From positions 1,302,001 to 1,366,000 of the forward strand of contig NZ_VFPE01000001.1 of NCBI RefSeq assembly GCF_006783905.1: DNA of 64,000 nucleotides, written 5' to 3'. Source of the stretch: Microbacterium kyungheense. Lineage in GTDB: Bacteria > Actinomycetota > Actinomycetes > Actinomycetales > Microbacteriaceae. Within the stretch, counting starts at the first letter, position 1; every line of letters starts with the position of its first letter. The notes under the pieces are model-generated. The model ran no database searches and was not told the DNA's origin. It was given only the letters and a program-made list of their open reading frames with translations. This document shows positions 63,119-64,000 of this stretch, one piece after another. Position numbers and translations under genes: made by a program.

Positions 63119-64000
63119 GATCTCTCCTGACCGCGGCGGCGATCTCGCTGGCCTTCACGCTCTTCCTCACGCCCGTCTTCCTGCGGCTGTTCCGCAAGTG
63201 GGGGTGGGCGCAGGTGATCCGCACGCCCGAGGACATCCGCAATCCCAATCACCAGACCAAGCGCGGCACGCCGACCATGGGCGGCACGATCTTCATCGTC
63301 GGCACCATCGTCGGCTATCTGGTCGGCTGCTACACGGGCAACAACCCGCCTACGATCTCTGGCCTGCTCGTCATCTGGATGATGGTGGGCCTCGGCGTCG
63401 TCGGATTCATCGACGACTACATGAAGGTGCGCCAGCAGCGCTTCATGGGCCTGAGCGGGTGGCGCAAGGTCGTCGGGCAGATCATCGTCACCGTGCCGTT
63501 CGGCATCGTCGCCCTGAACTTCCCCAACCTGTACGGGCAGACGCCCGCGTCGCCCTTCATCTCGATGTTCCGCGACATCCAGCCGCTGTCGTTCATGGCG
63601 CTCGGCGCCGTGCTCGGCTGGCTGCTCTACCTCGCGTGGGTGTCGTTCATCGGCGTGGCGTTCTCGAACAGCACCAACGTCACCGACGGCCTGGACGGCC
63701 TCGCCGCCGGCTCGGGCATCTTCGTCACCGGGGCGTACAGCCTCATCGCGTTCTGGCAGTTCAACCAGGCGTGCTGGGGTGGCAGCGACCTCTCGTCGGG
63801 CGCGCAGATGGCGTGCTACCCGACGCGCGACCCGTTCGACCTGGCGATCATCTCGGCGTCCTTCGTGGGTGCCCTCGTCGGATTCCTGTGGTGGAACGCG
63901 CCCAAGGCGAAGGTCTTCATGGGCGATGTGGGCTCGATGTCGATCGGCGGCGTCATCGCCGCGATGGCGATCCTCACCCGCACCGAACTGCTCGCGGTGC
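63115..64000 (+). CDS. mraY: phospho-MurNAc-pentapeptide transferase MraY, 3'-truncated
   Basis: First 295 residues of a polytopic enzyme. LIRTPEDIR-like start (VIRTPEDIRNPNHQTKRGTPTMGG), GFIDDYMK with the catalytic Asp pair, and NSTNVTDGLDGLAAG; the VFMGDVGSMSIGG stretch at the end of the window is the third conserved region. It transfers the precursor to undecaprenyl phosphate to form lipid I. GTG 63115 overlaps the murF stop (GTGA). The gene runs past the window. Confidence 0.92.
   Translation, partial: MRSLLTAAAISLAFTLFLTPVFLRLFRKWGWAQVIRTPEDIRNPNHQTKRGTPTMGGTIFIVGTIVGYLVGCYTGNNPPTISGLLVIWMMVGLGVVGFIDDYMKVRQQRFMGLSGWRKVVGQIIVTVPFGIVALNFPNLYGQTPASPFISMFRDIQPLSFMALGAVLGWLLYLAWVSFIGVAFSNSTNVTDGLDGLAAGSGIFVTGAYSLIAFWQFNQACWGGSDLSSGAQMACYPTRDPFDLAIISASFVGALVGFLWWNAPKAKVFMGDVGSMSIGGVIAAMAILTRTELLAV

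Noticed and set aside
1-64000. tRNA, rRNA, insertion sequences, integrases, CRISPR arrays
   Set aside because: None recognised on either strand; no cloverleaf-like, transposase or regular repeat-spacer pattern was seen.

Overview
The window is high-GC (roughly 70 %, estimated by eye) actinobacterial chromosome. Gene content, codon use, the very frequent heptamer GGATGCC/GGCATCC and the gene order in the right third point to Microbacteriaceae, most likely Microbacterium or a close relative. No tRNA, rRNA, insertion sequence, integrase or CRISPR array was seen. Fifty-six protein genes are called, two of them cut by the window edges. Many starts were decided by a TANNNT -10 box lying 7-8 bases before an ATG/GTG (leaderless mRNAs) or by 4-base ATGA/GTGA overlaps.

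Left part (1-27300), mostly accessory. The window opens inside jetC, the SMC-like ATPase of a Wadjet/MksBEF plasmid-defence complex; no jetD follows. Next come an MFS transporter, a small membrane protein with a multicopper oxidase, and a cluster (5736-12549) of a tandem-Lrp regulator, MHS transporter, YtcJ-like amidohydrolase, AruI-like ThDP enzyme and ureohydrolase that looks like a guanidino-compound catabolic unit. After these: an L,D-transpeptidase, a CE1758-like luciferase-type monooxygenase with an FNO-like partner, a FUSC protein, an aldo/keto reductase, a secreted beta-helix protein, a glycosyltransferase, a Fic protein, a type IV pilin with its prepilin peptidase, a YihY/BrkB membrane protein coupled to an NAD(P)HX epimerase, and a GATase-like protein.

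Middle part (27300-46900). Carbohydrate genes (secreted PL11 rhamnogalacturonan lyase, alpha-glucan phosphorylase) carry LacI-like operators. Then a CYTH phosphatase-like gene, lpd, a divergent copper pair (CopC-like protein and a Met/Cys-rich copper-storage protein), the garA-ftsR-merR set known from mycobacteria, a PLP trans-sulfuration enzyme, an orphan ParA, pyruvate carboxylase, a MinD-like ATPase with a long acidic N-terminus, and peptide deformylase.

Right part (46900-64000), core. fadD, ROK glucokinase, plsC, class II DAHP synthase, a PASTA kinase, a LysM protein, an Rv2175c-family DNA-binding protein, a polyprenyl synthase, a DUF3040 protein and the division/cell-wall cluster mraZ-rsmH-ftsL-ftsI-murF-mraY. 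The order matches the Rv2187-Rv2156c region of Mycobacterium tuberculosis, except that murE is absent between ftsI and murF. MraZ boxes are visible upstream of mraZ.

Large inverted repeats sit between convergent genes (18055-18100, 46885-46922, 51974-52105) and after several others; many have GGATGCC in the stem.
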